50,748 nucleotides of DNA from Pontibacter fetidus. GTDB taxonomy: Bacteria; Bacteroidota; Bacteroidia; Cytophagales; Hymenobacteraceae. Made by a program: the position numbers and the translations under genes. Below the pieces are notes generated by a model. The model had not been told where the DNA came from, did no database searches, and worked only from the letters and a program-made list of their open reading frames with translations. Every line of letters starts with the position of its first letter. Position 1 is the stretch's first letter. Of the stretch, positions 20,198 to 29,087 are shown piece after piece. The DNA lies in the NCBI RefSeq assembly GCF_010119545.1, contig NZ_JAAEAA010000028.1:1-50748 (forward strand), written 5' to 3'.

Positions 20198-22678
20198 TTA
20201 GTCCTTCCACCAACCCCGTTCTTTCTTTTCGCGTTTGCGCTCTTCTTTGCGTCTTTTTCGTTCTTCTTTCCAGCCTTTAAAAGTGTCTTTTACTTTCTCC
20301 CCAACGTCATCGAGTATCCTGCCGAAGAAGGTTTCATGCGGCGGTTCGGCGCGGTAAGGTTCACAATCAACTAAAAGCTGCAGGTAAGGGGCCAGTTGGG
20401 TAAAATGACTGTTGTAGTAGCCAACATAGGCCGGATCTAAAGCAATGCGTTTGGTGAAGTCTCCCCAGATAGGTAAGGCTGTAGCAGAGCCCTGGCCCAG
20501 TGCCAGCGTCCGGAACCTAACTTTCGGGCTTTCGGCGCCAACCCACACGCCCGTTACCAGGTTAGGAGTTATGCCTATAAACCAGCCATCGGCATTGTCC
20601 TGGGTGGTTCCGGTTTTACCGGCAATATCCATCTGCAAACCAAACTGAGAGCGTAACTTGGCAGCACTGCCTTCTTCTACTACACCCTGCATCAGGTATA
20701 GCATAATAGCTGCGTTAGATTTAGAAATGGCCCGGCGTAAATGTTTGTCAGTTCTGTCTTCGCGAAGCACTTTGCCTGTTCGGTCGGTAATTTTACGGAT
20801 ATAGATAGGTTCTACTTTGTACCCTTCATTAGCTATAGTGGCATAGGCATTTACCATTTCAAATAACGATAGATCAGCTACGCCCAGCGCCAGAGCAGGC
20901 ACTTCCGGAACTTCGCTTTCTATACCTAAGCGGTGCGCCAGGTCTACGGTTTTGTCTACCCCAGCCTTCATCATTACCTGCGCCGACACCGTATTTACCG
21001 AATGGGCCAGACCGCCACGCATTGTATATTCGCCCCCATATTGCTCGTTGGCGTTTCTCGGGGACCAGTCGTCATATTCGGGGTAAGTGATACGTTCGTT
21101 TTTAAACCAGGTGCAGGGCGCTACGCCACGCTCCAGGGCTGCAGCATACACAAAAGGTTTAAACGTAGACCCCACCTGGCGTCTGGAGCGCACATGGTCG
21201 TACTTAAACACATGATGATTGATACCGCCAACCCATGCTTTTACGTGGCCGGTATAGGGGTCCATAGACAGCAGGCCAGCGTTCAGGAATTTCTGGTAAT
21301 AGGCCAGTGAGTCCATCGGCGACATGGTGCGTTGTTTACTTCCCTGCCAGCTAAAAACCTGCATGGCTCTTTCTTTCTGAAAGTCCTGTCTGATATCTGC
21401 GTCTGTTTTGCCGTTGGCTTTGGCTTTTTTATACCTGTCGGTGCGGCGCATTGCTTCCTGCAGAAAGTTTGCATCGCGGCCCCAGGGGTTGCGGCCTTTC
21501 CAGTGGTTATCAAAGGTACGCTGCAAGGCGGCCATTTTATTTTGAACAGATTTTTCGGCGTGCGCCTGCATTCCCGCATCTATAGTTGTATAAATCTTCA
21601 GGCCGTCAGTATACAGGTTGTAGGGTTCGCCATTATCCTTCTTTTTCGTTGCTGCCCATTCTACCAGTTCCAGGCGCAATTGCTCTCTAAAATAAGGGGC
21701 AATCCCATCGTTATGGTTTGTTACATGATAGTCCAGTTTCAAGGGCTTTTGTTTCAGATCATCAGCTTTGCCAGCATCCAGGTATCCGTATTTTACCATC
21801 TGATTCAGCACCACATTACGGCGCTGTTTCGAGCGTTCCGGGTTTAGGCGCGGATTATAGGTAGTTGTCGCTTTTAACATCCCGATCAGTACGGCAGCTT
21901 CTTCAGTCTTTAAATCAGAAGCCGGTTTGTTAAAGAAACGTTGTGCCGAACGCTCAATGCCATACAAATTTCCGCCCATTGGCACGGTATTCAGGTATAG
22001 CTCCAGCAACTCCTCTTTTGTATAGATACCTTCCAGTTTGCGGGCAATGATGATCTCGCGGAGCTTGTTTACCGGCATATCCCAGAACCAGTAATGCCGG
22101 CGCGGGTACAGGTTTTTGGCCAGCTGCTGGCTAAGCGTACTACCACCACCTGCACTCTGGTCCTGCATAAGTATAGACTTAACTATAACCCGGCCAAGGC
22201 TGCGCACATCCACTCCGGAGTGCTCGTAAAAGCGGGCATCTTCGGTAGCAACAAGCGCCTGGATAGCGGCAGGAGCAATGTCGTTATACTTTACATTGGT
22301 ACGGTCCTGTATAAAATAGCGGCCAAGCAGCACGCCGTCAGCCGAGTAAACTTCTGAAGCGGTATTATTCTGTACAGCTTTCAGTTCGCTGCGCGAAGGC
22401 ATGCTGCCCATAGCACCCAGGTACACCAACAGGTAAAAAATAGTACAGATCAGTATAAAGTATAAGCCAGAGCGGTAAGCAATTCTCATTACAGATTTGC
22501 GGTCCCGGGTCCAGTTAAAGGTGCGTAGCCTTTCCCGTTTCTGTTGCCAGTAGGCAGCGGTAAATTTTGGTTTCTGGCTCCTGAAAAAAGCAGACAGCTC
22601 CGCTTTTAAGAAGTTAAAAAGGGGCTCCAGTACGCCGTAAACTATAAGTCTGATGAATTTTAAAAGCGCTCGCTTCAT
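20198..22678 (-). CDS. Class A penicillin-binding protein (PBP1A-type)
   Basis: This 826-residue bifunctional peptidoglycan synthase has a cytoplasmic N-terminus, one membrane anchor (about residues 70-88), a GT51 glycosyltransferase and a transpeptidase. GT51 hallmarks are TEDARFYEHSGVD with catalytic Glu146 and GGGSTLSQQLAKN (177-189). Transpeptidase motifs are STFK (Ser504-Lys507), SVN (560-562) and KTGT (688-691). The basic, Lys/Arg/Glu-rich tail of about 30 residues is low-complexity. The frame is open to 22804, but the first 42 codons are atypical. The Met at 22678 starts the basic helix expected before the anchor, so it was chosen. Confidence 0.93.
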   Translation of the reverse strand: MKRALLKFIRLIVYGVLEPLFNFLKAELSAFFRSQKPKFTAAYWQQKRERLRTFNWTRDRKSVMRIAYRSGLYFILICTIFYLLVYLGAMGSMPSRSELKAVQNNTASEVYSADGVLLGRYFIQDRTNVKYNDIAPAAIQALVATEDARFYEHSGVDVRSLGRVIVKSILMQDQSAGGGSTLSQQLAKNLYPRRHYWFWDMPVNKLREIIIARKLEGIYTKEELLELYLNTVPMGGNLYGIERSAQRFFNKPASDLKTEEAAVLIGMLKATTTYNPRLNPERSKQRRNVVLNQMVKYGYLDAGKADDLKQKPLKLDYHVTNHNDGIAPYFREQLRLELVEWAATKKKDNGEPYNLYTDGLKIYTTIDAGMQAHAEKSVQNKMAALQRTFDNHWKGRNPWGRDANFLQEAMRRTDRYKKAKANGKTDADIRQDFQKERAMQVFSWQGSKQRTMSPMDSLAYYQKFLNAGLLSMDPYTGHVKAWVGGINHHVFKYDHVRSRRQVGSTFKPFVYAAALERGVAPCTWFKNERITYPEYDDWSPRNANEQYGGEYTMRGGLAHSVNTVSAQVMMKAGVDKTVDLAHRLGIESEVPEVPALALGVADLSLFEMVNAYATIANEGYKVEPIYIRKITDRTGKVLREDRTDKHLRRAISKSNAAIMLYLMQGVVEEGSAAKLRSQFGLQMDIAGKTGTTQDNADGWFIGITPNLVTGVWVGAESPKVRFRTLALGQGSATALPIWGDFTKRIALDPAYVGYYNSHFTQLAPYLQLLVDCEPYRAEPPHETFFGRILDDVGEKVKDTFKGWKEERKRRKEERKREKKERGWWKD

Positions 22679-22934
22679 GTAGTAAGTAAGTACGCCGCCG
22701 GGGCAGCGTTTCCGATTAGCTCCTTTACCTGCAATTGCAGGCACTGGTTGCACGGTAGTGGTTTTAGTTAAAGTTAAAGGTATGGCAATTGCCGGGCATT
22801 GCACAAAAATTGCGCCATTCCCCGGCCCGACCTGTAACGAAATTGACGATCGTTTGGTGCGGTTGTTCCTGTTAATTTGTTGCTGTACCTGGTGGCTATA
22901 GTTTGCGTAGGTTATAGTTTAGATTTCTGATGCG
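22679..22934. promoter_or_regulatory. Divergent intergenic region (PBP / Mut7-C gene)
   Basis: These 256 bases separate two divergently transcribed genes and should contain both promoters. CTATAGTT and TTATAGTT half-palindromes lie near 22896-22920. I could not define a promoter pair with confidence. The open frame that enters from the PBP gene on the minus strand is probably untranslated leader. Confidence 0.35.
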
Positions 22935-23672
22935 ATGCTTTTCACTGCCAGTTTCCGGTTTCATTTTACCCTGAACGATTTTCTGGATCCCGGTGACCGG
23001 AATGCCTGGCTAAGCTATAGTTTCAGGGATGCGCCGGCTGTAAAAGATGCTATTGAAGCGCTGGGCGTGCCGCACCCGGAAGTAGATCTGGCGGTAGTGA
23101 ACAGTGCTATAGTTGATCTGAACTATAAACTACAGGCCGGTGATAAGGTAGAAGTTTACCCTGCCAGCCTCTATGCCATGTGGCCCGAAAGGGAAAGACT
23201 TATCCCGAAAAGTACGGCGCCTTACCAATTTGTGCTGGATGTGCATTTGGGCAAGCTGGCCAGGTTGCTGCGGATGTTGGGATTTGATACCGCGTATGAT
23301 GCCGGTCTTTCAGATAAAGCGATTGCTGAGATAAGTATAACCGAAAACCGCATTTTACTTACACGATCTGTCGGGTTGCTGAAACTGAAAGCGATAACCC
23401 GTGGCTACTGTCTTCGCTCGCAGCAGCCCGAAACCCAGCTACAGGAAGTAATAAGCTACTACACACTTGGCCCTGAATTTAAGTTGTTTTCGCGGTGTAT
23501 GGTTTGTAACGGCAATATACTGACAGTGCCAAAAGAGCAGATCTGGGACAAGCTTCCTCCCAAAACGAGACTATACTACCACGAGTTTTACCAATGCAGT
23601 AACTGCCAGCGCGTGTACTGGAAAGGCTCCCATTACGACCGAATGCAGCAATTCATAACTCAACTAAAGTAA
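22935..23672 (+). CDS. Mut7-C RNase-like protein with ubiquitin-like N-domain
   Basis: This 245-residue protein has an N-terminal beta-grasp ThiS/MoaD-like domain (about 1-80), then a Mut7-C PIN-like nuclease fold (about 95-185) and a zinc-ribbon with Cys188, 191, 221 and 224. FVLDVHLGKLARLLRMLGFD (99-118) supplies the usual acidic residues Asp102 and Asp118. In most relatives the next motif reads LLTRDR; here it is LLTRSV (141-146), so one expected Asp is missing. The family is predicted to act on RNA, but its substrate is not established. The gene ends 1 bp from the convergent permease gene. Confidence 0.85.
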   Translation: MLFTASFRFHFTLNDFLDPGDRNAWLSYSFRDAPAVKDAIEALGVPHPEVDLAVVNSAIVDLNYKLQAGDKVEVYPASLYAMWPERERLIPKSTAPYQFVLDVHLGKLARLLRMLGFDTAYDAGLSDKAIAEISITENRILLTRSVGLLKLKAITRGYCLRSQQPETQLQEVISYYTLGPEFKLFSRCMVCNGNILTVPKEQIWDKLPPKTRLYYHEFYQCSNCQRVYWKGSHYDRMQQFITQLK

Positions 23673-23673
23673 G

Positions 23674-24972
23674 TTAATGCATGATCAGTGCCAGCACACA
23701 AAAAATGTCTATAATCCAGAGGGCAGGGGTTATTTTTTTATGCTTGCCGCTCACCACCTTTAGCAACGTGTAGCTCAAAAAGCCCCATATTATACCTTGT
23801 GTAATGGAATAAGTAAACGGAATTAGCACCATAGCCAGGAATGCAGGAATAGCATCATCCAATGCAAGCCAGTTTATGCGGGTAACCGGCCTGATCATGA
23901 AAGCGCCAACCAGCACCAAAGCCGGCGCCGTAGCTATAGCCGGCACTACCGAAAGCAACGGAGCCAGGAACAGGAAAGGCAGAAAAAGCATTCCACCCAC
24001 CACAGCAGTCAACCCGGTACGCCCGCCAGCATCAATCCCCACCGCCGACTCGATGTACGCCGTGCCGGGGCTTGAGCCTACCAATCCAGCCATAGTTGTA
24101 GCCACTGCGTCTGTCAGTAAAGAGCGTTGAATGTTGCGCGGTTCGCCATGCTCATCCAGTAAATCTGCTGCTTCGGCCAGACCAACCAGGGTAGAGAGGC
24201 TATCGAAAAGGTCGGTGAATACAAATGCGAAAATGACAGGCCATACCGCAAACTGCAGTGAGTTTATAAGGTCGAGCTTAAAAAGCAGGCTGAAATCAGG
24301 AGCTGAAAAAACGCCCTGCCAGGTAACTATAGTTTCGGTGCCATACCAGCGGCCCAGCGGGTAAGCCAGCAGTGTTGTTACAACTATACCTATCAATATG
24401 GCTCCTTTTACGTTGCGCACCAGCAGTATCGCCGTTAGCAATAACCCAACTATAAACGTAACTATAGTTGGCGTAAGGGCATTTACACCCACAATCGTAC
24501 CCGGGGTCTGAACTATAAACTTTGCATTGGCCAATCCAATCAAGGTAATAAACAGACCTATACCAGCTGCAATGGCATAGCGCAACGGTTTCGGGATGGC
24601 TTTTACAAGGTGTGTCCGGATGTTGAAGACAGAAAGCAGCAGAAAAATAATGCCCGACCAGAAAACTGCCCCCAAAGCTACCGGCCATGGCACCTGCATA
24701 CCAATAACGGCAGAGTAAGTAAAAAAGGCGTTCAGGCCCATACCAGGTGCTACCAGTATTGGGTTTCGGGCATAGAGCCCCATCATTACGCTGCTAAAAA
24801 AGCAAACCAGCACGGTGGCTGTCAGTACCCCGGAAAACGGAAGGCCGGCCTGGCTGAGTATACTGGGGTTAACCACAATAATATAGGAAGTAGCCAGAAA
24901 GGAGGAGATACCGGCAATAATTTCGGTTTGTACCGTGGTGTTATTTTTCTCCAGGTCAAAGTATGATTGCAT
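23674..24972 (-). CDS. NCS2-family purine permease (AzgA/PbuG-like)
   Basis: This 432-residue cytoplasmic-membrane transporter has 12-14 hydrophobic segments. It matches the AzgA branch, which imports hypoxanthine, guanine or adenine with protons: EIIAGISSFLATSYIIVVNP near residue 17, ILVAPGMGLNAFFTY near 71, and FVFTDLFDSLSTLVG and GSSPGTAYIESAVGIDAGGR in the second half. These segments carry the conserved Asp and Glu of the substrate site. The exact purine cannot be read from the sequence. Two exact AACTATAGTT palindromes lie within the gene, both read as Thr-Ile-Val. Confidence 0.9.
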   Translation of the reverse strand: MQSYFDLEKNNTTVQTEIIAGISSFLATSYIIVVNPSILSQAGLPFSGVLTATVLVCFFSSVMMGLYARNPILVAPGMGLNAFFTYSAVIGMQVPWPVALGAVFWSGIIFLLLSVFNIRTHLVKAIPKPLRYAIAAGIGLFITLIGLANAKFIVQTPGTIVGVNALTPTIVTFIVGLLLTAILLVRNVKGAILIGIVVTTLLAYPLGRWYGTETIVTWQGVFSAPDFSLLFKLDLINSLQFAVWPVIFAFVFTDLFDSLSTLVGLAEAADLLDEHGEPRNIQRSLLTDAVATTMAGLVGSSPGTAYIESAVGIDAGGRTGLTAVVGGMLFLPFLFLAPLLSVVPAIATAPALVLVGAFMIRPVTRINWLALDDAIPAFLAMVLIPFTYSITQGIIWGFLSYTLLKVVSGKHKKITPALWIIDIFCVLALIMH

Positions 24973-25140
24973 AGGCAGCAGGCGATGAGGTTGTATAAAC
25001 TATAACCCCCTTACGTGAAAAGCCGACGATATGTGAAATTTATAGTTCATCAGGTTTCAAACAGACGGTTTGTCTCTTAAAATCATACCTGAACGGCTAT
25101 TCAGCGTTTAAGACTATACATTAAAAAAGAAGTAGCATAT
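24973..25140. promoter_or_regulatory. Divergent intergenic region (permease / Ku-LigD locus)
   Basis: These 168 bases separate the minus-strand permease from the plus-strand end-joining locus, so both promoters should lie here. No purine-riboswitch core or clear promoter pair was recognised by eye. Confidence 0.3.
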
Positions 25141-25476
25141 ATGGAACGTAAAGAAGAACTAACCTCGCTGGTAAAAATACTGGACCGTGTCCGGAAAGAA
25201 GGCTATAAAACTGATTTCAGGATTGGTAAAGATAACCTGTTACACACTATGGATGACGAACAGAAGTTTGATCCGGAGCAGGTACAGATCGTTAATTTTT
25301 ACCGCTTCGAGGGCGAAAGCAACCCCGACGACATGGCCATACTGTATGTGCTGGAAACGAACACTGGCCTGAAAGGTACCATCTCAGATGCTTACGGCAC
25401 TTATGCTGACGCAAAGGTGCAGGCTTTTATGAAACAGGTAGAAGACCTGGGCAAAAAACTGGACCGACACAGTTAA
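25141..25476 (+). CDS. Small conserved protein upstream of ku
   Basis: This 111-residue acidic protein has a pattern common in Bacteroidota: a short N-terminal helix, a central strand region, and the segment VNFYRFEGESNPDDMAILYV followed by GLKGTISDAYGTYAD. Such proteins are often labelled phosphoribosylpyrophosphate synthetase in databases, but no PRPP-binding motif is present, so that name should not be used as a function. It ends 26 bp before ku and is likely co-transcribed with it. A role in DNA repair or stress is inferred from position only. Confidence 0.75.
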   Translation: MERKEELTSLVKILDRVRKEGYKTDFRIGKDNLLHTMDDEQKFDPEQVQIVNFYRFEGESNPDDMAILYVLETNTGLKGTISDAYGTYADAKVQAFMKQVEDLGKKLDRHS

Positions 25477-25502
25477 GCAACCACCACACAAACTATAAAA
25501 CT

Positions 25503-26288
25503 ATGAGAACAATATGGAAAGGCTCGCTGGGCTTTGGCCTGGTGAATATCCCGATAAAAATGTATAGCGCTACCAAAGACCGCCGCCTTGACTTTGACCT
25601 GATCGACCGCCGGAACCACGCCCGTGTGCGCAACAAGCGGGTAAACGAAAAGACAGGCGAGGAAGTACCTTACCAGGAAATTGTAAAAGCTTACAAGTAT
25701 AACGGCAAGTATGTAGAGCTAACCGACGAAGAACTTGACCGCGCCGAAGAAGAAAAGAATACCCTGATACAACTCGACTCTTTTGTAGAAGAAGAGGAAA
25801 TAGACGAAATATACTTTAAAAAGCCATACTACCTGAGCCCCGAAAAAGGAAATAAAACCGGGTATGGTTTGCTGCGCGATGCCATGCGCAAAACAGGCAA
25901 AGTAGGCATAGCCACTATAGTGATGCGCGGCCAGGAAGAGCTGGCTGTAATAAGGCCGCTGGGCGATGCGCTGGTATTGCAAAAGCTGCGCTTTGTAGAA
26001 GAAGTAAACAAAACCGATGACCTGGAACTGCCCCACAAAGTGGATATAGGCGGCGCGCAACTGGACATGGCCGTGGAACTGATAAACCAGTTTACCACAG
26101 AATTTGACATCCGGGATTACCGAGACACTTATACCGAGAAGCTGATGAAAACCATAGAGGCAAAAGCAAAAGGCAAGAAGAAGGCTGCACCTGAAAAGGT
26201 AGAATCCATCCCGACCAAAACCAAAGACCTGATGGCCCAGCTAAAAGCCAGCCTGAGCTCAAACCAGCCTCGTATGCGGGCATCATAG
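25503..26288 (+). CDS. ku: Ku protein, non-homologous end joining
   Basis: This 261-residue bacterial Ku binds double-strand DNA ends as a homodimer and recruits LigD. The N-terminal RTIWKGSLGFGLVNIPIKMY (residues 2-21) is the family signature, and the central ring domain continues to about residue 230. The C-terminal tail is short and lysine-rich (KAKGKKKAAPEKV), typical of the region that contacts DNA or LigD. It lies 145 bp upstream of ligD on the same strand. Confidence 0.95.
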   Translation: MRTIWKGSLGFGLVNIPIKMYSATKDRRLDFDLIDRRNHARVRNKRVNEKTGEEVPYQEIVKAYKYNGKYVELTDEELDRAEEEKNTLIQLDSFVEEEEIDEIYFKKPYYLSPEKGNKTGYGLLRDAMRKTGKVGIATIVMRGQEELAVIRPLGDALVLQKLRFVEEVNKTDDLELPHKVDIGGAQLDMAVELINQFTTEFDIRDYRDTYTEKLMKTIEAKAKGKKKAAPEKVESIPTKTKDLMAQLKASLSSNQPRMRAS

Positions 26289-26433
26289 TTGGGTTATCGG
26301 TTATCAGGTCTGTTTAATACTTATTGAACTGATTTCTGTGATGCAACCGGTAACGCATATTAAATTATAACCAATATACTTTCATTCGCTCATTTACCTC
26401 AAACAACCAAAATTAACAACCAGCAACCAAACC

Positions 26434-28977
26434 ATGGGTTTACAGCAATATAATCAGAAACGTAATTTCGGAGAAACGCCCGAACCGGAAGGCAAAACGC
26501 AAAAGCACAAAGGCGCGCTGCGCTTTGTTGTGCAGCGGCACGAGGCATCTACGTTGCATTACGATTTCAGGCTGGAGATGGAAGGCGTACTCAAAAGCTG
26601 GGCTGTGCCGAAAGGCCCATCCATGAACCCTGCTGACAAGCGCCTGGCCGTGCACGTTGAAGATCATCCGTTTTCGTACCGTACTTTTGAAGGCGATATA
26701 CCGGAAGGAAACTATGGCGCAGGCCACGTTGCTATCTGGGATGAAGGTTACTATAGTTCTGTTGAGACCGACGACCCGGCGGAAGGGGAGAAGTTGCTGC
26801 TGCAAGGCCTTGAAAATGGAAGTATAAGTTTTGTGCTGGAGGGTACTAAACTACAGGGAGCTTTTTCGCTGGTAAAAATGAAAGGCCGCCAAGAGGGTGC
26901 CTGGTTGCTGGTAAAGAAAAAAGACGAATACGCAGTTACAGATCACTATGATAGCGAGGAACATATGGGCAGGTTAGCGGAAACGACGGCTAAAAGGAAA
27001 ACTGGAAAGGGTACATCTGCTAAAACCTCCAAAACAAAAACAACTGCAAAACCTGCTAAAATGCCGCACCACATTGTGCCGATGATGGCAAAACTGACCG
27101 ATGGCCCGTTTGATGGCGATGACTGGATTTACGAGATTAAGTGGGACGGTTTCAGGGCGGTGGCTGAAGTGCAGGGCGGCAACGTAGAGCTTTACTCACG
27201 CAACGGCAAATCATATGGCGAAACCTACAAACCTATCCTCGACAGCCTGAAGCAACTGAGCCTGGATGCCGTGCTGGATGGTGAGATTGTAGTGTTAATT
27301 GATAAAGGCTATGCCACGTTTCAGCAGTTGCAGAATTACCAGAACACTCCATCCGAGCATTTGTACTTTTATGTTTTCGATCTGTTGTACCTGAACGGCG
27401 AAGATCTGCGCGACCTGCCCTTACTGGAGCGCAAAAAAAGGCTGGAAGAACTGCTTGCTGATGAATTGCCTGCTGTGCGATATTCTGACCATGTGGTAGG
27501 CAATGGGGTCGCGTTTTTTAAAGAAGCCCAGCGAAATAAAGTAGAAGGCATCATGGCTAAGAAAGCCGACAGCCCGTACCGCACTGGCAAGCGCAGCACC
27601 GAATGGCTTAAAATTAAAACACATATGCGTCAGGAAGCTGTAATTGCGGGCTTCACAGAACCAAAAGGCAAGCGTAAGCACATCGGTGCCCTTTTGTTAG
27701 GAGTTTATGAAAATGGTAAGCTAACTTACGTTGGCCAGAGTGGCAGCGGGTTTAACACCAAATCACTGGAAGCACTGAAAGCAAAACTGGATAAACTGGT
27801 GCAGCCCGAATCGCCGTTTGCCGGCAAAGTGAAACCTAATGCGCCCGCCACCTGGGTTAAGCCCGAACTGGTAGCCGAAATAACGTTTGCCGAATGGACC
27901 AAAGAAGGCATTATGCGACAGGCCATTTACGAAGGACTACGGGAAGACAAAAAAGCCACAGACGTGGTGCGCGAAAATGCCATCCATACCACCGAAGCAT
28001 TAGCAGAAGCTGAACACCAGCCAAAGGCGAAAAAAACTACCACTATGAAAGAAAGCTCAACTACAAAAGATAAGAACCGCACTACGCAAACTATAGCCGG
28101 GCAGGAGGTTTCGTTTAGTAGCCTGGATAAACTATACTGGCCTGATGAGCGTGTTACCAAAGGTGACCTGATCACTTATTACCAAACTATAGCCGACATT
28201 ATATTACCCTATTTAAAAGACAGGCCGCAGTCGTTGTTCCGTAATCCGGAGGGTATAGTTAAGCCGGGGTTTTTTCAGAAAGATATAACGCACGCACCAG
28301 ATTGGGTACGAACTATAAAACTGAAAGCCGAAAGTACAGGTGAGGATGTAGAGTACCTGGTGTGCGACAATAAAGCTACACTGGCCTATATGAACAACCT
28401 GGGCTGCATACAGCTAAATCCGTGGAACTCGCGCATTGCCAACTTAGAAAAGCCGGACTACATGGTAATTGACCTGGATCCCGGCGAAAATACCTATGAT
28501 GATGTGGTGGAGGTAGCATTGGTAACCAAAGAAATACTGGATAAAGCAGGAGCTGAAACGTATTGTAAAACATCTGGCGCTACAGGTATGCACCTGTTCG
28601 TGCCGCTTGGGGCAAAGTATAGCTTCGACCAGGCCAGAGATTTTGCCCATTTGGTAGCTCGATTGGTACATGAAAAACTTCCTAAACTCACCAGTCTGGA
28701 ACGCAGCCCGAAAGAACGTCGCAAACAAGTTTACCTTGATTTTTTGCAGAACTCCATCGGTCAAACTATAGCTTCGGCTTACACCGTTCGACCTAAGCCA
28801 GGAGCTACTGTTTCTACACCACTAAGTTGGGACGAAGTAAAACCAGCCTTAACCCCGGAAGCTTTTACCATTAAAAATGTGCCGGAACGCATCAAACAAA
28901 AAGGAGATTTATTTAAGGGTGTGCTGGGCAAAGGTATAGACCTGGAGAAGTGCCTGAAGAAGCTTAAACAAGTATAG
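26434..28977 (+). CDS. ligD: Multidomain DNA ligase D (phosphoesterase-ligase-polymerase)
   Basis: This 847-residue ATP-dependent ligase does end processing, fill-in and sealing with Ku. The domain order is phosphoesterase (about 1-165; His36, His42, Asp44, Arg46 and His78 match the Pseudomonas active site), a Lys/Thr-rich linker (about 185-210), ligase (about 212-520; KWDG with Lys236 as the adenylation site, DGEIVV, and EGIMAKK), a second linker, then an archaeo-eukaryotic primase-like polymerase (about 565-847; acidic pair Asp680-x-Asp682 in VIDLDPG). This order is the one known from Pseudomonas, not the polymerase-first order of Mycobacterium. Confidence 0.95.
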   Translation: MGLQQYNQKRNFGETPEPEGKTQKHKGALRFVVQRHEASTLHYDFRLEMEGVLKSWAVPKGPSMNPADKRLAVHVEDHPFSYRTFEGDIPEGNYGAGHVAIWDEGYYSSVETDDPAEGEKLLLQGLENGSISFVLEGTKLQGAFSLVKMKGRQEGAWLLVKKKDEYAVTDHYDSEEHMGRLAETTAKRKTGKGTSAKTSKTKTTAKPAKMPHHIVPMMAKLTDGPFDGDDWIYEIKWDGFRAVAEVQGGNVELYSRNGKSYGETYKPILDSLKQLSLDAVLDGEIVVLIDKGYATFQQLQNYQNTPSEHLYFYVFDLLYLNGEDLRDLPLLERKKRLEELLADELPAVRYSDHVVGNGVAFFKEAQRNKVEGIMAKKADSPYRTGKRSTEWLKIKTHMRQEAVIAGFTEPKGKRKHIGALLLGVYENGKLTYVGQSGSGFNTKSLEALKAKLDKLVQPESPFAGKVKPNAPATWVKPELVAEITFAEWTKEGIMRQAIYEGLREDKKATDVVRENAIHTTEALAEAEHQPKAKKTTTMKESSTTKDKNRTTQTIAGQEVSFSSLDKLYWPDERVTKGDLITYYQTIADIILPYLKDRPQSLFRNPEGIVKPGFFQKDITHAPDWVRTIKLKAESTGEDVEYLVCDNKATLAYMNNLGCIQLNPWNSRIANLEKPDYMVIDLDPGENTYDDVVEVALVTKEILDKAGAETYCKTSGATGMHLFVPLGAKYSFDQARDFAHLVARLVHEKLPKLTSLERSPKERRKQVYLDFLQNSIGQTIASAYTVRPKPGATVSTPLSWDEVKPALTPEAFTIKNVPERIKQKGDLFKGVLGKGIDLEKCLKKLKQV

Positions 28978-28989
28978 ATTTAACGTATT

Positions 28990-29050
28990 ATCAGCTGGTG
29001 CGAGCTTAATCAAGTATTGCAAAACAAACTACAAGCTTGCACCAGCTGAT
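28990..29050. terminator. Long inverted repeat between convergent genes
   Basis: Two 18-base arms, 28990-29007 and 29033-29050, are complementary except for one position that can form a G-U pair, with a 25-base loop. The location between the ends of ligD and the minus-strand oxidoreductase suggests a shared bidirectional terminator. The stem is longer and less G/C-clustered than usual, and no clear U-tract follows on the plus strand, so it could instead be a small palindromic element. Confidence 0.5.
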
Positions 29051-29087
29051 ATACTCACAGATCTTTTAAATCCCCATTAATTCAGGT

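Noticed and set aside
22679..22804. N-terminal extension of the penicillin-binding protein by 42 codons
   Set aside because: The extension has no resemblance to the family N-terminus; the internal Met gives the usual basic stretch before the membrane anchor.
25141..25476. PRPP synthetase function for the small gene before ku
   Set aside because: The protein is far too short, and no PRPP-binding or catalytic motif is present; the label would come from annotation transfer.
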